Assembly (NCBI RefSeq): GCF_001294205.1 | Contig: NZ_LAQT01000001.1 | Span: 310,001 to 374,000, forward strand | Direction: 5' to 3' | Length of the DNA stretch: 64,000 nucleotides | Source of the DNA: Amantichitinum ursilacus | GTDB taxonomy: Bacteria > Pseudomonadota > Gammaproteobacteria > Burkholderiales > Chitinibacteraceae | In this document: positions 46,565 through 55,456 of the stretch, in pieces | Numbering within the stretch: position 1 is the stretch's first letter | Layout: each line of letters begins with the position of its first letter | Notes under the pieces: model-generated | Told to the model about the DNA's origin: nothing | Databases searched by the model: none | Seen by the model: the letters and a program-made list of their open reading frames with translations, nothing else | Translations under genes and position numbers: made by a program

Positions 46565-47977
46565 TTAGAACCATTCGGCGTGGAAGATGCCTGGCTTGTC
46601 GGTGCGCTCAAACGTGTGAGCACCGAAGTAGTCGCGCTGAGCCTGGATCAGGTTAGCGGGCAGGCGAGCCGAGCGGTAGCTGTCGAAGTAGCTGATGGCC
46701 GAACCGAAGGTCGGAACAGCAACGCCAGCTTGTACAGCCGCAGCCACCACATCACGCAGAGCCGCCTGGTATTCGTTGGCGATCTTGGCGAAGTACGGAT
46801 CCAGCAGCAGGTTGCTCAGCTGCGGGTTCTTGGTGTACGCGTCGGTGATGTTCTGCAGGAAGCCCGAGCGGATGATGCAACCGGCGCGGAAGATCTTGGC
46901 GATTTCGCCGTATTGCAGATCCCATTTGCTTTCTTCGGATTGCGCGCGCATCTGGGCAAAGCCCTGAGCGTACGAAGCAATCTTCGACAGGTAAAGTGCG
47001 CGACGTACCGATTCAACAAAGGCAGCCTTGTCAGCGATGGCAGGCTTGTTGGCCGGGCCATTCAGCACCTTGGCAGCTTCTTCGCGTTCGGTCTTCAGTG
47101 CGGAGATGAAACGTGCAAACACCGATTCGGTGATCAGGGGCAGCGGCACGCCCAGGTCCAGCGCGGACTTGGAAGTCCACTTGCCGGTGCCTTTCTGGCC
47201 GGCCTTGTCCAGAATCACGTCGACCAGTTCCTTGCCGGTTTCTTCGTCTTTCTTCTTGAAGATGTTGGCAGTGATCTCGATCAGGAAGCTGTCCAGTTCG
47301 CCCTTGTTCCAGTCGGCAAACACGTCAGCCAGTTCGGCGTTGCTGAGGCCAACCACATCTTTCAGGATGGCGTAGGCTTCGGCGATCAGTTGCATGTCGC
47401 CGTATTCAATACCGTTGTGCACCATCTTGACGTAGTGACCTGCACCATCCGGGCCGATGTAGGCCACGCACGGTTCGCCATCCGCCGGGGCTTTGGCGGC
47501 GATCTGGGTCAGGATCGGAGCAACCAGGGCATAAGCTTCTTTCTGGCCGCCCGGCATGATCGACGGGCCTTTCAGCGCGCCTTCCTCACCGCCGGATACA
47601 CCGGTGCCGATGAAGTTGAAGCCGAGGTCCGACAGCTCTTTGTTACGACGGATGGTGTCGGTGTACAGCGTGTTGCCGCCGTCGATAATGATGTCGCCCT
47701 TGTCCAGCAGGGGCTTCAGTTGGTCGATGGTGGCGTCGGTTGCGGTACCGGCCTTCACCATCAGCAGAATACGACGCGGGGTTTCGAGCGAAGCAACGAA
47801 CTCTTCCAGTGTGTGGTACGGCACCAGCTTCTTGCCCGGGTTTTCTGCAATCACTTCGTCAGTCTTGTCTGGCGAGCGGTTGAAGATGGAAACCGTATGG
47901 CCACGGCTTTCGATGTTCAGTGCCAGGTTGCGGCCCATTACCGCCATACCAATTACACCGATCTGTTGCTTGGACAT
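46565..47977 (-). CDS. gnd: Gnd, 6-phosphogluconate dehydrogenase (decarboxylating)
   Basis: A 470-residue pentose-phosphate enzyme producing ribulose 5-phosphate, CO2 and NADPH. Rossmann [16 protein letters not shown] with NRSPDKT points to NADP+; catalytic segments [12 protein letters not shown], the Lys of [15 protein letters not shown] and CIIRSGFL at the substrate site are present. Length equals the long (E. coli-type) form. ATG at 47977 has AGGAG eight bases upstream. Single-gene unit. Confidence 0.97.
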   Translation of the reverse strand: MSKQQIGVIGMAVMGRNLALNIESRGHTVSIFNRSPDKTDEVIAENPGKKLVPYHTLEEFVASLETPRRILLMVKAGTATDATIDQLKPLLDKGDIIIDGGNTLYTDTIRRNKELSDLGFNFIGTGVSGGEEGALKGPSIMPGGQKEAYALVAPILTQIAAKAPADGEPCVAYIGPDGAGHYVKMVHNGIEYGDMQLIAEAYAILKDVVGLSNAELADVFADWNKGELDSFLIEITANIFKKKDEETGKELVDVILDKAGQKGTGKWTSKSALDLGVPLPLITESVFARFISALKTEREEAAKVLNGPANKPAIADKAAFVESVRRALYLSKIASYAQGFAQMRAQSEESKWDLQYGEIAKIFRAGCIIRSGFLQNITDAYTKNPQLSNLLLDPYFAKIANEYQAALRDVVAAAVQAGVAVPTFGSAISYFDSYRSARLPANLIQAQRDYFGAHTFERTDKPGIFHAEWF

Positions 47978-48459
47978 TTCTTCTGCTCCTGTCGGATGCG
48001 CGAAGTCGTTGCGACGCGCCTTGTACTCACTATGGAACCAGCCTCTGGGGCTGAACTTGCTATGCGCAACTGGAGTCCAGTTGCACCGGATATGAGGGTC
48101 TGACCGCGTCAGTACAAGCACGCGGTGGCCACTTTTTCATCTTTTCCGGGATGTTTTGCACGTATGCCGCAGATGAGCGCGGCCAAGGCGGCGATCCTGC
48201 ACGGCGTAGCGCCGACATACGATACATGCGCGCGGACGAACCGCTGGCGATGTAAAACCTTGGCATCTTACACCTGCAATCAAGTTCGTTCCACGCTGCT
48301 AAGCCTGGACGGAGCGCTGGCAAACCGCAAATTGAATCGGAAATTGCTTAAGCGACTGAGTTTTATGAGGAAATCCTCAGTTGATTAAATGGTGCGCTGG
48401 CGGCGGTCTGCGTGCGGATGAGTGGGTGGGCGTGGCACGCGGTCGGCGGGGCGGCAAAC
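47978..48459. other. Intergenic region upstream of gnd
   Basis: About 480 bp with no supported gene. A perfect short palindrome TGAGGAAATCCTCA lies at 48366-48379. It should include the gnd promoter, which I cannot place with confidence. Confidence 0.4.
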
Positions 48460-48493
48460 AAAAGGCCGATGCGGGTTACGCATCGGCCTTTTG
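48460..48493 (-). terminator. Terminator downstream of tRNA-Gly
   Basis: Perfect arms GGCCGATGCG (48464-48473) and CGCATCGGCC (48479-48488) around GGTTA, with short T-runs on both sides; lies 10 bp after the tRNA 3' end on the minus strand. Confidence 0.88.
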
Positions 48494-48502
48494 CATGAAG
48501 AC

Positions 48503-48576
48503 TGGAGCGGGTGAAGGGAATCGAACCCTCGTATGCAGCTTGGGAAGCTGCCGTTCTACCATTGAACTACACCCGC
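48503..48576 (-). tRNA. tRNA-Gly (anticodon CCC)
   Basis: A 74-nt cloverleaf: acceptor GCGGGTG pairs with CACCCGC, D-arm GTTCAATGGTAGAAC, anticodon stem GCAGC/GCTGC around loop TTCCCAA (CCC at 48542-48544), T-arm GAGGGTTCGATTCCCTT, discriminator T with CCA encoded. It resembles E. coli glyU closely and reads GGG codons. It stands alone with its own terminator, 525 bp upstream of gnd on the same strand. Confidence 0.97.
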
Positions 48577-48742
48577 AAAGGAGCGCCATTGTAGGGGGAT
48601 TCGCGCGGCGCGACAACCGTGGCTTGCGGGCAGGCATGGCATGCAGGCGCGGCGCAATCATAATGCCGCCCCTTGCAAATTTTGCCATTTGAAAGCATAA
48701 ATTCAGCCCGGTGCCAGTGCGTTACACGGGCAGGGGTGGCGG

Positions 48743-49366
48743 ATGGCTTTGGTGTTGGCTTGGGCGGGCATGAATCAACCGGCGCAGCGTTCGCGCTGGA
48801 TCGGCGCATTGGCCACGATTGTGTTTAATGCGGCGGTGATTGCCTTGCTGTTGTCGATCCGGCAGCGCGCGCCGTTGCTGCAGTCGGCGCAGGGCGTGAT
48901 GGTGCGCTTGTTGCCGGCGGAGCGGTCCGCCGCGCAGATCAAGCCGCAACCGGCCATCCATGCTGAGCTGCCCGCCACCCGCGTAGAAAAACCATCACGA
49001 CTGCACGCCAGACCGCGCTCGAATACAGTCGTTGCGCCACCGGGTGCGCTGCCAGCGCCCACGCCGGACAGTCCGCCCGATATCGCCATATCGCAGTCGC
49101 TGTCCGCGCCCGATGTCGCGCCGTCCCTCAATCTTGATGCCTTGCGGGACCACGTGCGCAAAACACTGCGCCGCGCGGACGCCAGTGCGCCGTCAATTCC
49201 CGATCTGGGCCCGCCGCGCAAAGAGCCGCAAACTGCGCTGGCCCGCGAAATGGCCAAAGCGATACGGCCATCCTGTGGCAGTGCGCACGCCGATCTGATG
49301 TTGCTGGCGCCATTGGCGATTGCCAAAGATGTCATCACCGGCACGGGTTGCACGTTACAGCCCTAG
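48743..49366 (+). CDS. Membrane-anchored, proline-rich protein of unknown function
   Basis: A 207-residue protein with one N-terminal membrane helix (GALATIVFNAAVIALLLSI), a long Pro/Ala-rich periplasmic stretch and a short C-terminal domain ending with a Cys-containing SCGSAHADLMLLAPLAI and GTGCTLQP. The layout resembles TonB-like or envelope-spanning proteins, but no TonB C-terminal motif is seen. Start 48743 has AGGGGTGG upstream; ATG at 48770 is an alternative. It is 52 bp upstream of the oligopeptidase gene and could be co-transcribed. Confidence 0.6.
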   Translation: MALVLAWAGMNQPAQRSRWIGALATIVFNAAVIALLLSIRQRAPLLQSAQGVMVRLLPAERSAAQIKPQPAIHAELPATRVEKPSRLHARPRSNTVVAPPGALPAPTPDSPPDIAISQSLSAPDVAPSLNLDALRDHVRKTLRRADASAPSIPDLGPPRKEPQTALAREMAKAIRPSCGSAHADLMLLAPLAIAKDVITGTGCTLQP

Positions 49367-49418
49367 GGCGCTGTTTAATCCCGACAATTATCCCGTTCAT
49401 ATTCTGTGGAGTTACCGC

Positions 49419-51608
49419 ATGTCCCGATCTGGTTGGCAACGGCGCGATGTTCTTAAAATGCTGGGCGCAATACCCGTAATGACGGCGTATCCGTGGATGG
49501 CCGAGGCGGCCACTGGTCCGCGTCGCCCGCCGGTGGCGCGCGTGCAGCCGGTAACGGAAACGCTGTGGGGCGAAAAGATTACGGATAACTATCGCTGGAT
49601 GGAAAACGCGGCGGACCCGGACTGGGAGCCGTTTATGCGCGGGCAGGGTGCCTACACACGCAAGGTGCTCGACGCCATTCCGGGTCGCGCGGCGCTGGGC
49701 AAGCGGCTGAATGCGCTGTCGTCCGGTGCGGAGTCGATTTCCGCGCTCAATCCCAGTGGCGGGCGGGTGTTTTATAGCAAGCGGCCGCGTAACGGCGACA
49801 ATTTCAAGCTGTACGTGCGCGATGCCGCCGGCGGCCCGGAAAAACTGCTGCTCGACCCCACCGTCATCAAGCTGGAAGGCTCGCATGTCTCGCTGGATTG
49901 GTGGGTGCCTTCGCCCGACGGCAAGCTGGTGGTGTATGGCATGTCGCCCGCAGGCTCCGAGAACTCGGTGGCGCAGATTCTGGAAGTCGATACCGGCAAG
50001 CTGCTGCCCGAAAAAATCGACCGCACCGAATACGCCAGCCCGTCGTGGCTGCCCGATAGCTCGGGTTTCTTTTATAACCGCCTGGCCAAAGGCCCCAAGC
50101 CGGGCGATCAGGATTTCTTCTTGAATAGCGCTGCGTGGCTGCACAAGCTGCGCACCGATCCCGATAAAGACCAGCTCATCCTCAGCCAGAGCCAGTACGC
50201 CGAAATCCAGTTTGAAGCGGCCGATTTTCCCGCCGTGGCGGCCGACGTAACCTCCGAATATGTGATCGCCAGCCCGCTGGGTGGCGTGCGGCCGAATAAC
50301 CCGTGGTTTTCGGCCAGGCTGGCTGATGTGCTGGCTGGCAAGCCGCAATGGCGCAAGATTTGCGATGTGGCGGACGACGTCACCAATATCGCGCAAGCGG
50401 GTGACGACCTGTATTTGCTCAGTACGCACGGCGCGGACAACGGGCAGATCCTGAAAGTGTCGGCGTCCGCACCCGATCTGGCCAAGGCGCAGGTGGTGCA
50501 AGCGACCAGCGACGTCATCATCCAGAGCATCGCCGCCGCGCGCGATGGTTTGTATGTCACCTTGATGGATGGCGGCTATAACAGCCTGCAAAAAATTGAT
50601 AAAGCAGGCGTCAGCAAAGCGGTGCCGCTGCCGTTTGAGGGTTCGATCAGCTCGCTGGGCGTTGCCACATCGGAAGATGGCGTGTGGCTGCTGGGCTCGG
50701 GCTGGTTGACGCCGTTTGCGGTGTTTCATTTTGATCCGGCCGGCAACGTCGCCAGCGACACCGGCATTTGCGCCAGACCGGCGATTGATCTCAGCGTGTA
50801 CGAAGAAATTCGCACCTTTGCCACCGCGCGTGACGGCACCAAAGTGCCGCTGTCGATTGTGGCGCGCAAGGGTCTGAAAAAAGACGGCAAGAATCCGACG
50901 CTGGTCGACGCTTATGGCTCGTATCAGGTGGTGAGCCAGCCGTATTTCTCCACGCGCTTTATTGCATTTCTGGAGCAAGGCGGCGTGATGGCGACTGCGG
51001 GCGTGCGCGGCGGTGGCGAATATGGCAAACGTTGGTGGCAAGCGGGCAAGGGCCTGACCAAACACAATACCTGGCGTGATCTGATCGATTGCTGCGAAAA
51101 GCTGATCCAGGACGGCTGGACCGATAACAAGCATCTGGCGATTCAGGGTGGTTCGGCCGGTGGGATTACGGTGGGGCGTGCGCTCACTGAGCGGCCGGAT
51201 CTGTTTGCGGTGGTGCTGTCGGATGTGGGCGCGTCAAACACGTTGCGTGCCGAGTTCTCACCCAACGGCCCGCCCAATATCTCGGAATTCGGCACGATCA
51301 AAGAACACGACGGATTTCTGGCGCTCAAGGAAATGGATTCGATCCAGGCCGTCAAAATGGGCACCAGGTATCCGTCGGTGCTGTTGACCACCGGCCTGCA
51401 TGATCCGCGCGTATCGCCGTGGGAAGTGGCCAAGATGACCGCAGCGTTGCAACGCGCCACGGCGTCGCATAACCCGGTTCTGCTAAAGGTGAATATCGAT
51501 GCGGGCCACGGCATCGGCTCCACGCGCTCGCAAATCGATGAAGAGCTGGCCGACCAGTACGCCTTTGTGTTCTGGCGCACCGGCAAGGCCGGGTTTCAGC
51601 CGCGTTAA
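49419..51608 (+). CDS. Prolyl oligopeptidase-family serine peptidase (S9A), Tat-exported
   Basis: A 729-residue serine peptidase cleaving short peptides after Pro. The N-terminus QRRDVLKMLGAIPVM fits a twin-arginine signal. A beta-propeller (about residues 80-440) is followed by the alpha/beta-hydrolase domain with catalytic S579 in QGGSAGGITVG, D662 in TGLHDPRVS and H697 in DAGHGIGSTRS. Length is normal. GGAG lies seven bases before ATG 49419; longer upstream reading runs into the previous gene. Export together with oppABCDF elsewhere in the window suggests use of external peptides (inference). Confidence 0.93.
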   Translation: MSRSGWQRRDVLKMLGAIPVMTAYPWMAEAATGPRRPPVARVQPVTETLWGEKITDNYRWMENAADPDWEPFMRGQGAYTRKVLDAIPGRAALGKRLNALSSGAESISALNPSGGRVFYSKRPRNGDNFKLYVRDAAGGPEKLLLDPTVIKLEGSHVSLDWWVPSPDGKLVVYGMSPAGSENSVAQILEVDTGKLLPEKIDRTEYASPSWLPDSSGFFYNRLAKGPKPGDQDFFLNSAAWLHKLRTDPDKDQLILSQSQYAEIQFEAADFPAVAADVTSEYVIASPLGGVRPNNPWFSARLADVLAGKPQWRKICDVADDVTNIAQAGDDLYLLSTHGADNGQILKVSASAPDLAKAQVVQATSDVIIQSIAAARDGLYVTLMDGGYNSLQKIDKAGVSKAVPLPFEGSISSLGVATSEDGVWLLGSGWLTPFAVFHFDPAGNVASDTGICARPAIDLSVYEEIRTFATARDGTKVPLSIVARKGLKKDGKNPTLVDAYGSYQVVSQPYFSTRFIAFLEQGGVMATAGVRGGGEYGKRWWQAGKGLTKHNTWRDLIDCCEKLIQDGWTDNKHLAIQGGSAGGITVGRALTERPDLFAVVLSDVGASNTLRAEFSPNGPPNISEFGTIKEHDGFLALKEMDSIQAVKMGTRYPSVLLTTGLHDPRVSPWEVAKMTAALQRATASHNPVLLKVNIDAGHGIGSTRSQIDEELADQYAFVFWRTGKAGFQPR

Positions 51609-51629
51609 ACGGTGCGACGCCGAGCGGTG

Positions 51630-52418
51630 CTAGAGATCAAACAGCACCAGCACGCGACCGTCCGTGTCGGGATGTTCGATGACGCGGGCGGACGTGTCGT
51701 ACGCCGCTTGCAGATGCTCGGGCGTGAGTGCGGCGCGCGGCGCGCCATAAGCCACGACGCGACCTTGCGCCAGCAACAGCAACTGATCGCAGGCGCTGGC
51801 GGCCAGGTTGACGTCATGCAGGATCACAACGATGGCCAGCGCGCGGGTATCGGCCAGTAGGCGCAGGGTGCGCAACAACAGCAACTGATGGCGCGGGTCG
51901 AGATTGGCCGTGGGCTCGTCCAGCAATAACAAACGAGGTTCATCGGCTTGGCGCGCAGCCAGTACCTGTACCAGGACGCGCGCCAGATGCACGCGTTGCT
52001 GTTCGCCGCCCGAAAGGTGCAGATAGCTGCGCTCGGCGTAATCGCTGGCATCGGCCAGTTTCAGGGCTTGCTCGACCAGGTCGGCCACGGCGGCAGGGGT
52101 GAGTTCGGCAAACGGATAGGCGCCTGCAGCCACCACTTCGCGCACGTCCAGATCAAACGCCAGCGTTGCCGCTTGCGGTAATACGGCGCGGCAACGGGCG
52201 AGGGCCGCCGTACTCATCTGCTGCACGTCTTTGCTTTGCCAGAGGATGCGGCCGCTCGCGGCGGGGAATTCGCCCGCCAATGTGGCCAGCAAAGTGGATT
52301 TGCCTGCGCCATTTGCGCCGAGGATGCCCAGAATCTGGCCCGGTGCAACATCCACGCTGACGTTGCGCAACAAAGTGCGCCCGTCGCGCGCCACTGCGAT
52401 TTGATCGACTTGCAGCAT
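51630..52418 (-). CDS. hmuV: HmuV-type heme/iron ABC transporter ATPase
   Basis: A 262-residue ABC ATPase with Walker A GANGAGKSTLL, an HLSGGEQQRVHLARVL signature and LLLLDEPTANLD. The pattern LPQAATLAFDLDVREVVAAGAYPF is typical of HmuV. Its ATG overlaps the permease stop (ATGA-type), so they are coupled. Substrate is heme or an iron complex by family; there is no outer-membrane receptor nearby. Confidence 0.9.
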   Translation of the reverse strand: MLQVDQIAVARDGRTLLRNVSVDVAPGQILGILGANGAGKSTLLATLAGEFPAASGRILWQSKDVQQMSTAALARCRAVLPQAATLAFDLDVREVVAAGAYPFAELTPAAVADLVEQALKLADASDYAERSYLHLSGGEQQRVHLARVLVQVLAARQADEPRLLLLDEPTANLDPRHQLLLLRTLRLLADTRALAIVVILHDVNLAASACDQLLLLAQGRVVAYGAPRAALTPEHLQAAYDTSARVIEHPDTDGRVLVLFDL

Positions 52419-53407
52419 CAACGCGCCTTTCTAGCCAAAAGCCACAAAAAGAACGGCGCGCCAACCAGGCTGGTGATAACGCCGATCGGTAATTCGGCCG
52501 GGGGCAGCGCCACGCGCGCCAGCCAGTCCGCCAGCGTTAATGCGATCGCGCCACCGACCCATGCGTTGGGTAACAACTGGCGATGCTGGGCGCCGCTTGC
52601 CAGGCGCACCAGGTGCGGCACCACCAATCCGACAAAGCCGATCGTGCCGGTTACCGCCACCAATGGGCCCACTAATAGTGCAACCAATACAATAAGACGT
52701 CGGCGTAAAGGCTTGAGCGCAAAGCCTAAATGCGCGGCCTCGCGCTCGCCTAACAACAAGGCGTTCAGCGCGCGCCATTCGCGCCACAGCAATGCACTGA
52801 GCCCGATCACCCAAGGCGCGAGCGCCGCCACGCTGGGCCACCCCGCACCGCCCAGGCTGCCCATGGTCCAGAAGGTCAAGCCGCGCAACTGACTGGGATC
52901 GGCGAAATAGGTCAGCAGATTGATCAGACTGCCGCACAAGGCATTGATGGCGATACCTGCCAAGAGCAGGCTGGCCATGCCTTGCTGACGGCGGCCCAGA
53001 ACGTAGCACGCCGCGGTTGCGACCAGGCTGCCAACAAAGGCGGCCGGCGCGATGGCCCATGCGCTGCTTGCCCCCAGTACGATCGCCAAAACTGCACCCA
53101 ATGCACCGCCCGCCGAAATACCGACCAGTCCAGGTTCGGCCAATGGGTTGCGAAACAGCGCTTGCATCACCGCACCACACAAAGCCAGTGCGCCACCGGC
53201 CAGTATCGCCAACAGCGCGCGCGGCAGGCGCACGTCCAGCACGATGCTTTGCCAAAGCGCCTGATCCGCGTTTTGCGGGTGCAGCAGGTATGGCCATTGT
53301 TTAAGCGGGATCGGCAGTGCGCCACTACCCAACGAAAGCAGCAGCAAGACCAGCAACAAGGTGGTCAGGGCGGGTAGCAGAAGGAAGGTACGGCGCGGTT
53401 TGGGCAA
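52418..53407 (-). CDS. hmuU: HmuU/FecCD-type heme/iron ABC permease
   Basis: A 329-residue inner-membrane permease with about nine to ten helices. Diagnostic segments: LDVRLPRALLAILAGGALALCGAVMQALFRNPLAEPGLVGISAGG, quoted here in part as RLPRALLAILAGG and NPLAEPGLVGIS, and GLVVPHLVRLASG near the C-terminus. The start is uncertain: TTG at 53407 gives a family-like length; GTG at 53500 or TTG at 53512 extend the frame with Arg/His-rich residues that look untranslated. The periplasmic partner HmuT is absent, which is unusual. Confidence 0.85.
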   Translation of the reverse strand: MPKPRRTFLLLPALTTLLLVLLLLSLGSGALPIPLKQWPYLLHPQNADQALWQSIVLDVRLPRALLAILAGGALALCGAVMQALFRNPLAEPGLVGISAGGALGAVLAIVLGASSAWAIAPAAFVGSLVATAACYVLGRRQQGMASLLLAGIAINALCGSLINLLTYFADPSQLRGLTFWTMGSLGGAGWPSVAALAPWVIGLSALLWREWRALNALLLGEREAAHLGFALKPLRRRLIVLVALLVGPLVAVTGTIGFVGLVVPHLVRLASGAQHRQLLPNAWVGGAIALTLADWLARVALPPAELPIGVITSLVGAPFFLWLLARKAR

Positions 53408-53487
53408 GATCAGGCAACGGTGATGGCGTGGCGCGATTATCCGGTGCGATCTGGCTGGCCGCCAGCATGCCAACGTCACGGAATATC

Positions 53488-53500
53488 GTGACCAGGTCAC
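53488..53500. promoter_or_regulatory. Palindrome GTGACC-A-GGTCAC in the hmuU upstream region
   Basis: Six-base perfect arms around one base, about 85 bp before the likely hmuU start and 210 bp before the small putative DNA-binding gene at 53706. It does not match the Fur consensus. A related split pair, AGTCAC (53625-53630) and GTGACT (53652-53657), lies nearer that gene. Both may be binding sites. Confidence 0.4.
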
Positions 53501-53639
53501 ATATTTTACCAATTCGTTTATTAATCAATGCATTGAAATTGTTTTTGAATGTTTGTCTTTAGATTGAAGAGGGGTTTGGTGCAGGTTGGAATGTGCCGCT
53601 GCAGCCCGCATTCCGCCTCAATAAAGTCACACATATGGC

Positions 53640-53668
53640 TTGCTTAATTTCGTGACTTGGCACATAAT
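53640..53668 (+). promoter_or_regulatory. Sigma-70-like promoter of the small gene at 53706
   Basis: TTGCTT (53640-53645), a 17-bp spacer and CATAAT (53663-53668). TSS would be near 53675, 31 bp before the ATG. The right arm of the AGTCAC/GTGACT pair lies in the spacer, a classic repressor position. Confidence 0.5.
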
Positions 53669-53705
53669 AGAGGCATCCCTCAATCGACCGCCGGATAATC
53701 CAGCC

Positions 53706-53999
53706 ATGAAGCACACCGCCGATTTCGTGACCGCAGAATTGCCAGGTATGCCCAAAGCCACGCGCCGTGGTCGGCCCTGTGTGGGTTTGCGCCCGATGAC
53801 CAGTGCAGAGCGCAAGCGGCGTAGTCGGCAAAACCGGCTGCAGCTGGCGTTAAAGTCAGGGGATGTGGCGAACGTGCAAATTCCGGTACAGCTGAATGCG
53901 GTGGTGGATGAGCGCACGCGCCGTTTGCTGAAAGAGAAGGCCGAAGCGCGCGGCGTTACCATTGGCGCGCTGCTCGACGAATGGGTTGCCACCCTCTGA
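53706..53999 (+). CDS. Small putative ribbon-helix-helix-like DNA-binding protein
   Basis: A 97-residue basic protein. The N-terminal half contains a basic stretch RPMTSAERKRRSRQNRLQLA; the C-terminal part NVQIPVQLNAVVDERTRRLL followed by KEKAEARGVTIGALLDEWV has the strand-helix-helix pattern of RHH regulators. ATG at 53706 was chosen over an upstream start at 53640 that would precede the likely promoter. It diverges from hmuUV and lies beside palindromic GTGAC-type sites. Calling it a regulator is an inference. Confidence 0.6.
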   Translation: MKHTADFVTAELPGMPKATRRGRPCVGLRPMTSAERKRRSRQNRLQLALKSGDVANVQIPVQLNAVVDERTRRLLKEKAEARGVTIGALLDEWVATL

Positions 54000-54223
54000 A
54001 CGGGGGGCGGATTCTATCCAGGTTTGCGCCTGCGCGCATTAGCTAAGACGGTTGTGAGGTGGGCGCGGCGTTCGCGGTAGGGTCCGCCCATCAAAGTGGC
54101 ATTGCCTGGTCGCATGCTCACTTTGAGGTTCTGTCGAGTTTGCGGCTGTGCTGGGGCCGTGGTGAAGACTGCCAGTCACGGTGGCATTGCGATCTGCGGG
54201 CGTATCGATTGGCGGCTTTGAAA

Positions 54224-54241
54224 GGTGGGTCTTGACCCACC
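54224..54241. repeat. Half copy of the palindromic repeat
   Basis: GGTGGGTCTTGACCCACC, preceded by GGCGGCTTTGAAA and followed by CGTATG, corresponds to the right half of the paired repeat (GGCTTTGAGT-palindrome-CTATG). The left half is missing. It ends 5 bp before the stop of the metallophosphoesterase gene. The rest of 54000-54223 holds nothing I can name. Confidence 0.75.
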
Positions 54242-54246
54242 GTATG

Positions 54247-55401
54247 TCACGCGCGCACTAAGCGCAGCCGGGTGATTTCCGAAGGCGCCCCAAAGCGTTT
54301 GGGCGGGCCCCAGTAGCCAGTGCCGCGGCTGGTGTAGACCCACAGCTTGCCCAGGCGGTGCAGCCCGGCGGTAAACGGCTGCTGGAATCGCACAAAATGC
54401 CCCCACGGCCAGAACTGGCCACCGTGGGTATGGCCCGACAGCTGCACATCAAAACCCGCCTGTTCTGCCGCCGGCGCGCTGCGAGGTTGATGCGCCAACA
54501 AGATGCGCACCGCCGCATCGGCAGGTGCATTCAATAAAGCGCGCACCGGATCACTGGCGTTGGCCGGGTCAAAATGCCCCGCGCCAAAGTCGGTTACGCC
54601 GGCCAGCACCAAAGGCGCGGCGCCGCCATTCAATACCACGTGCTCATTCATCAAAACACGCACGCCCAGACGGCGCAGCTCGGCCACCCACGCCGCTGCG
54701 CCCGAATAATATTCGTGATTACCGGTCACAAAATAGCTGCCGTAGCGCGCCTTCAGATCGGCCAGTGGCGCGGTGTGCGGCGATAATTGCGCCACGCTGC
54801 CATCGACCAGGTCGCCCGTAATCGCCACCACGTCGGCGTCCAGTGCATTCACTGCCGCCACAATCGCGCTTAGATAGTTGTTCTTGATGGTAGGGCCGAC
54901 GTGGATATCGCTGATCTGCGCGATGGTAAAGCCCTGCAATTCAGCGGGCAGATTGGCCACGGGGATATCCACGCTCACCACGCTGGCGGTGCGGCGCGCG
55001 TTGAAGAAGCCAATCACGCTAATCAACAAGGCGAGTGCGGGTACAAACACCGCGCTGTCATGCAAGACGGCCGGGGTGATCGGGCCGGGTAACAAGGCCA
55101 GCACCAGCAGCACCACGTCACGCACAAAAGTAAACACCAGTAGCGACGAGAACCAGCCCATCGCCAGCATGCCCGCCCAACTGACTCGATCCGCCAAGGC
55201 ATGGTCTTCAAAATTACGCGACATCATGCCCAGCGGCATCAGGATTAATGAGAGCAGCAACACCGCCCCACCCAGAATCCAGGTGGCGACGCCCCCGTCC
55301 AGATAGGGCAACAAGCGCACGCCGATATAAGCGTGGAGCGCCAACAGCATGATGATGACAAAACCAAACGGACGACGGCGTGCGGACATGGCGGGCTTCA
55401 T
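54247..55401 (-). CDS. Membrane-bound calcineurin-like metallophosphoesterase
   Basis: A 384-residue protein with four N-terminal membrane helices (about residues 10-140), then a calcineurin-like domain with all metal motifs: DIHVG, GDLVDG, GNHEYY, and GHTHGGQFWPWG. It resembles YkuE-type enzymes and UDP-diacylglucosamine pyrophosphatase relatives; the exact substrate is unknown. The start is unclear: ATG at 55401 or 55389; longer upstream residues are unlikely. It diverges from the DUF2520 gene. Confidence 0.85.
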   Translation of the reverse strand: MKPAMSARRRPFGFVIIMLLALHAYIGVRLLPYLDGGVATWILGGAVLLLSLILMPLGMMSRNFEDHALADRVSWAGMLAMGWFSSLLVFTFVRDVVLLVLALLPGPITPAVLHDSAVFVPALALLISVIGFFNARRTASVVSVDIPVANLPAELQGFTIAQISDIHVGPTIKNNYLSAIVAAVNALDADVVAITGDLVDGSVAQLSPHTAPLADLKARYGSYFVTGNHEYYSGAAAWVAELRRLGVRVLMNEHVVLNGGAAPLVLAGVTDFGAGHFDPANASDPVRALLNAPADAAVRILLAHQPRSAPAAEQAGFDVQLSGHTHGGQFWPWGHFVRFQQPFTAGLHRLGKLWVYTSRGTGYWGPPKRFGAPSEITRLRLVRA

Positions 55402-55456
55402 GGTGATGATCGGGGAGCGGCATAATGCAGGCCTTTGCCTTACATGGGTGGTTGTG

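Noticed and set aside
46478-48103. A 541-codon plus-strand open frame opposite gnd
   Set aside because: Shadow frame; also begins in the gnd terminator.
49335-51134. A 599-codon minus-strand open frame opposite the prolyl oligopeptidase gene
   Set aside because: Shadow frame; the plus strand carries the full catalytic triad and a Tat signal.
53488-53500. A Fur box upstream of hmuU
   Set aside because: GTGACCAGGTCAC does not resemble the AT-rich Fur consensus GATAATGATTATC.
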